7,014 nt of DNA from Candidatus Zixiibacteriota bacterium (lineage in GTDB: Bacteria; Zixibacteria; MSB-5A5; JAABVY01; JAHJOQ01). A program made the position numbers and the translations under genes. This document shows positions 5,310-7,014 of the stretch, one piece after another (positions within the stretch are counted from its first letter, which is position 1; each line of letters starts with the position of its first letter). The DNA lies in assembly GCA_024275215.1 (NCBI GenBank), contig JAJRZO010000080.1:1-7014 (forward strand), written 5' to 3'. The notes under the pieces are model-generated. The model worked only from the letters and a program-made list of their open reading frames with translations. It had not been told where the DNA came from and did not search any database.

Positions 5310-6902
5310 GTGCTGAAATTCAAATCTGTCAGCTTCAGGTATGGCGCCGACTCCCCCTTGGCCTTGAAAGATATTTCTCTCGACATCAATGATGGAGAAA
5401 AGGTGGCTGTAATGGGTAGTAATGGCAGCGGGAAGACTACTCTCGCGCTCCTCGCTGCTGGACTGCTGAAACCAATCTCCGGCGTTGTCGAATTCGACAA
5501 TGATGATTGCCGCGCTGGTGTGGTTTTTCAGAATCCTGACAATCAGATCATCTCTGTCACAATCGAGCGGGAACTTGCATTTCCTCTCGAATGCCGCCAG
5601 GTGGAATCATCTGAGATTCGCCAGCGTGTCGACAAAATGCTTGCATGGTCTGGATTCGAAGGGAGGCGTTTTGATTCTCCGAATAATTTGTCGGGTGGAG
5701 AGAAGCAGAAACTTGCCCTTGCCGCCGCTTTGATTGCGCATCCTGACCTGTTGATACTGGATGAACCGACGTCGCATCTCGATGCTGCCGGAAACCGGAT
5801 GTTGCATGATTTAATCAGGCGAGCGCAAACGGAAAACCCGTCATTGATTGTACTGGTAGTGACGCAAGCATCGTCCGAGGCTCTTGGATGCGACAGGGTC
5901 ATTGTACTTGATTCAGGCGAAATTGTTGCGGACAGCCCGCCGAAAGAATTGCTCAGCAATCAGGAAGAATGCGATAAATTGCATATAAGACCGCCCGAAA
6001 AACTGCTCGCGGAGAGTGTCATCGCAAGTCTGAACACGATCAATGATCAGAATTCGCCCGACAATAATGTTAGGGAGCAAGGCGATGATAGAATAGAGAT
6101 TGTCGGACTGTCATATTGCTGGCCTGATGGAGTTGATGTGTTCGATGATCTGAATCTGACTTTGCATTGCGGAAGAGTAACAGGAATAGCAGCGCTGTCA
6201 GGTGGAGGAAAAACAACACTCGGATTGCTTCTTGCCGGCTTGATAGAACAGGATGGCGGAGACATCGTGATTGGCAGAATAAAAACCAATGCACAAGATC
6301 GCCTGCAGAATTTTTGCTATCTATTCCAGTTCCCTGAGCGGCAAATCTTCTCTGCCACTGTTTTCGATGAGATCGCATTTGGTCTGGAATGTATGGGCGT
6401 TGAACATAGTGAGATCGAGCAGAGGGTCATGAGTTCACTCGAAACAGTTGGTCTCAAGTTTGCGGATTTCGCGCAGAGATCGCCGTTCAATCTGTCAGGT
6501 GGAGAAATGCGCAAGGTAGCGCTTGCATCGAATCTCGTTCTGAATCGAGATGTATTGATCTTTGACGAACCAAATGTAGGGCTTGACAATGAATCGGTAG
6601 AGTCATTCGTGCGGATTGTGCATAACCTTGACAATAACGGCAGGACTCAATTGATAATCTCGCATGACACTGAATTCCTGTTTGAGGTTTGTGATGATCT
6701 TATACTGATGGATAAAGGCCGAATCCGCTTTGTCGGCGATAAGTACGATGTTATTGAAGAACCGAATGTTTTCAGAGATTGTGAAATCGCTATCCCTACG
6801 ATTGTCAAACTCTGCGAAAACGAACGAATCCGCAATCTTGTGAGAAATACGAGGATCAGGTCTGTTCGCCAGCTTGTCGATACGTTGAAACAGACTTCTT
6901 GA
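5310..6902 (+). CDS. Fused double ABC ATPase of ECF/CbiO type (EcfA1-EcfA2-like)
   Basis: This 530-aa protein has two ABC ATPase domains in tandem, like the two ATPases of energy-coupling-factor importers for vitamins or Co/Ni, here fused. Domain 1 (about 1-215) has Walker A GSNGSGKTT (36-44), Q-loop FQNPDNQI (Gln74), signature LSGGE (127-131) and Walker B LLILDEP. The usual switch His is replaced by Gln186 (VVTQASSEA). Domain 2 (about 260-480) has Walker A ALSGGGKTT, with Ala295 in place of the first Gly, and Q-loop FQFPERQIF, typical of EcfA2. Its signature is LSGGE (395-399), its Walker B is VLIFDEP, and His452 is intact (ISHDTEF). Residues about 215-258 are a linker, and the last 50 residues resemble the EcfA C-terminal domain. 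The GTG start at 5310 gives the family N-terminus LKFKSVSFRYG; no clear Shine-Dalgarno site precedes it. EcfT and a substrate-binding S component should lie nearby but are not in the window, so the substrate is unknown. Confidence 0.9.
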   Translation: MLKFKSVSFRYGADSPLALKDISLDINDGEKVAVMGSNGSGKTTLALLAAGLLKPISGVVEFDNDDCRAGVVFQNPDNQIISVTIERELAFPLECRQVESSEIRQRVDKMLAWSGFEGRRFDSPNNLSGGEKQKLALAAALIAHPDLLILDEPTSHLDAAGNRMLHDLIRRAQTENPSLIVLVVTQASSEALGCDRVIVLDSGEIVADSPPKELLSNQEECDKLHIRPPEKLLAESVIASLNTINDQNSPDNNVREQGDDRIEIVGLSYCWPDGVDVFDDLNLTLHCGRVTGIAALSGGGKTTLGLLLAGLIEQDGGDIVIGRIKTNAQDRLQNFCYLFQFPERQIFSATVFDEIAFGLECMGVEHSEIEQRVMSSLETVGLKFADFAQRSPFNLSGGEMRKVALASNLVLNRDVLIFDEPNVGLDNESVESFVRIVHNLDNNGRTQLIISHDTEFLFEVCDDLILMDKGRIRFVGDKYDVIEEPNVFRDCEIAIPTIVKLCENERIRNLVRNTRIRSVRQLVDTLKQTS

Positions 6903-7014
6903 CACTGGAATGCAAATACCTATCTTCACCTCATGTATTTTAGACGAAATATTGCCTGTGGCACAACATGGGCTATGTTGATTCCGGTAATGCGATTGAA
7001 GTGGGCGTATGTGA
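6903..7014 (+). other. Tail of window with no convincing gene
   Basis: In these 112 nt I see only short open stretches. ATG 6910 gives 23 residues starting MQIPIF and stops at TGA 6979-6981. ATG 6933 stays open to the edge (27 codons, MYFRRNIACG...), without a Shine-Dalgarno site. A third frame is open from 6944 to the edge, with ATG at 6968. None resembles the start of EcfT clearly enough to call, although a gene for the membrane partner of the ATPase would be expected here. No terminator-like hairpin was seen. Confidence 0.4.

Noticed and set aside
1807..6929. Many minus-strand ORFs of 60-150 codons
   Set aside because: All lie opposite well-recognised plus-strand genes, have no family-like motifs, and are explained as antisense shadows of codon usage.

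Overview
The window is a dense, one-directional (+ strand) bacterial gene run of seven genes with almost no spacing. It starts inside a biotin carboxylase gene. It then carries three parts of the glycine cleavage system (gcvH, gcvPA, gcvPB) and ends with a double-ATPase gene of the energy-coupling-factor (ECF/CbiO) type. Split GcvP subunits, Shine-Dalgarno sites, base-level gene overlaps and an N-terminal signal peptide all indicate a bacterium. The lineage cannot be fixed from sequence alone. An uncultured, probably anaerobic, selenium-using bacterium (FCB/Zixibacteria-like) is my low-confidence guess.

Layout: accC 3' part (3-770); 13 nt gap; gcvH (784-1164); 1 nt gap; gcvPA (1166-2524); 1 nt overlap; zinc-ribbon/DUF2007 protein (2524-2916); 10 nt gap; exported thioredoxin-TPR protein with an in-frame TGA (2927-3787); 3 nt gap; gcvPB (3791-5275); a perfect 11-bp hairpin (5274-5300); fused EcfA-like ATPase (5310-6902); and a 112-nt tail with no convincing gene.

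The main observation is the gene at 2927-3787. A naive reading breaks it into two ORFs at TGA 3107-3109. Both halves are in the same frame and together give a complete signal peptide, thioredoxin fold and TPR protein. The TGA falls exactly on the first (nucleophilic) cysteine position of the thioredoxin CxxC motif, giving W-U-T-W-C-K. A perfect 6-bp hairpin with the 5-nt loop TGGAC begins 10 nt after the TGA, and its loop begins after 16 nt, which fits the bacterial SECIS pattern. TGA is an ordinary stop for three other genes here, so a changed genetic code is unlikely. The best reading is a selenocysteine-containing, exported thioredoxin-like oxidoreductase with a TPR tail, encoded between the two halves of the glycine decarboxylase.

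How the genes work together: GcvPA and GcvPB form the PLP-dependent P-protein, which decarboxylates glycine and loads the aminomethyl group onto the lipoyl arm of GcvH. GcvT and the L-protein (Lpd) are needed but lie outside the window. AccC carboxylates the biotin arm of BCCP for malonyl-CoA synthesis. The zinc-ribbon protein and the thioredoxin-like protein are accessory genes of unknown role, placed by tight spacing in the same transcript. The ECF ATPase is set off by the hairpin and probably belongs to a vitamin or metal uptake system continuing to the right.
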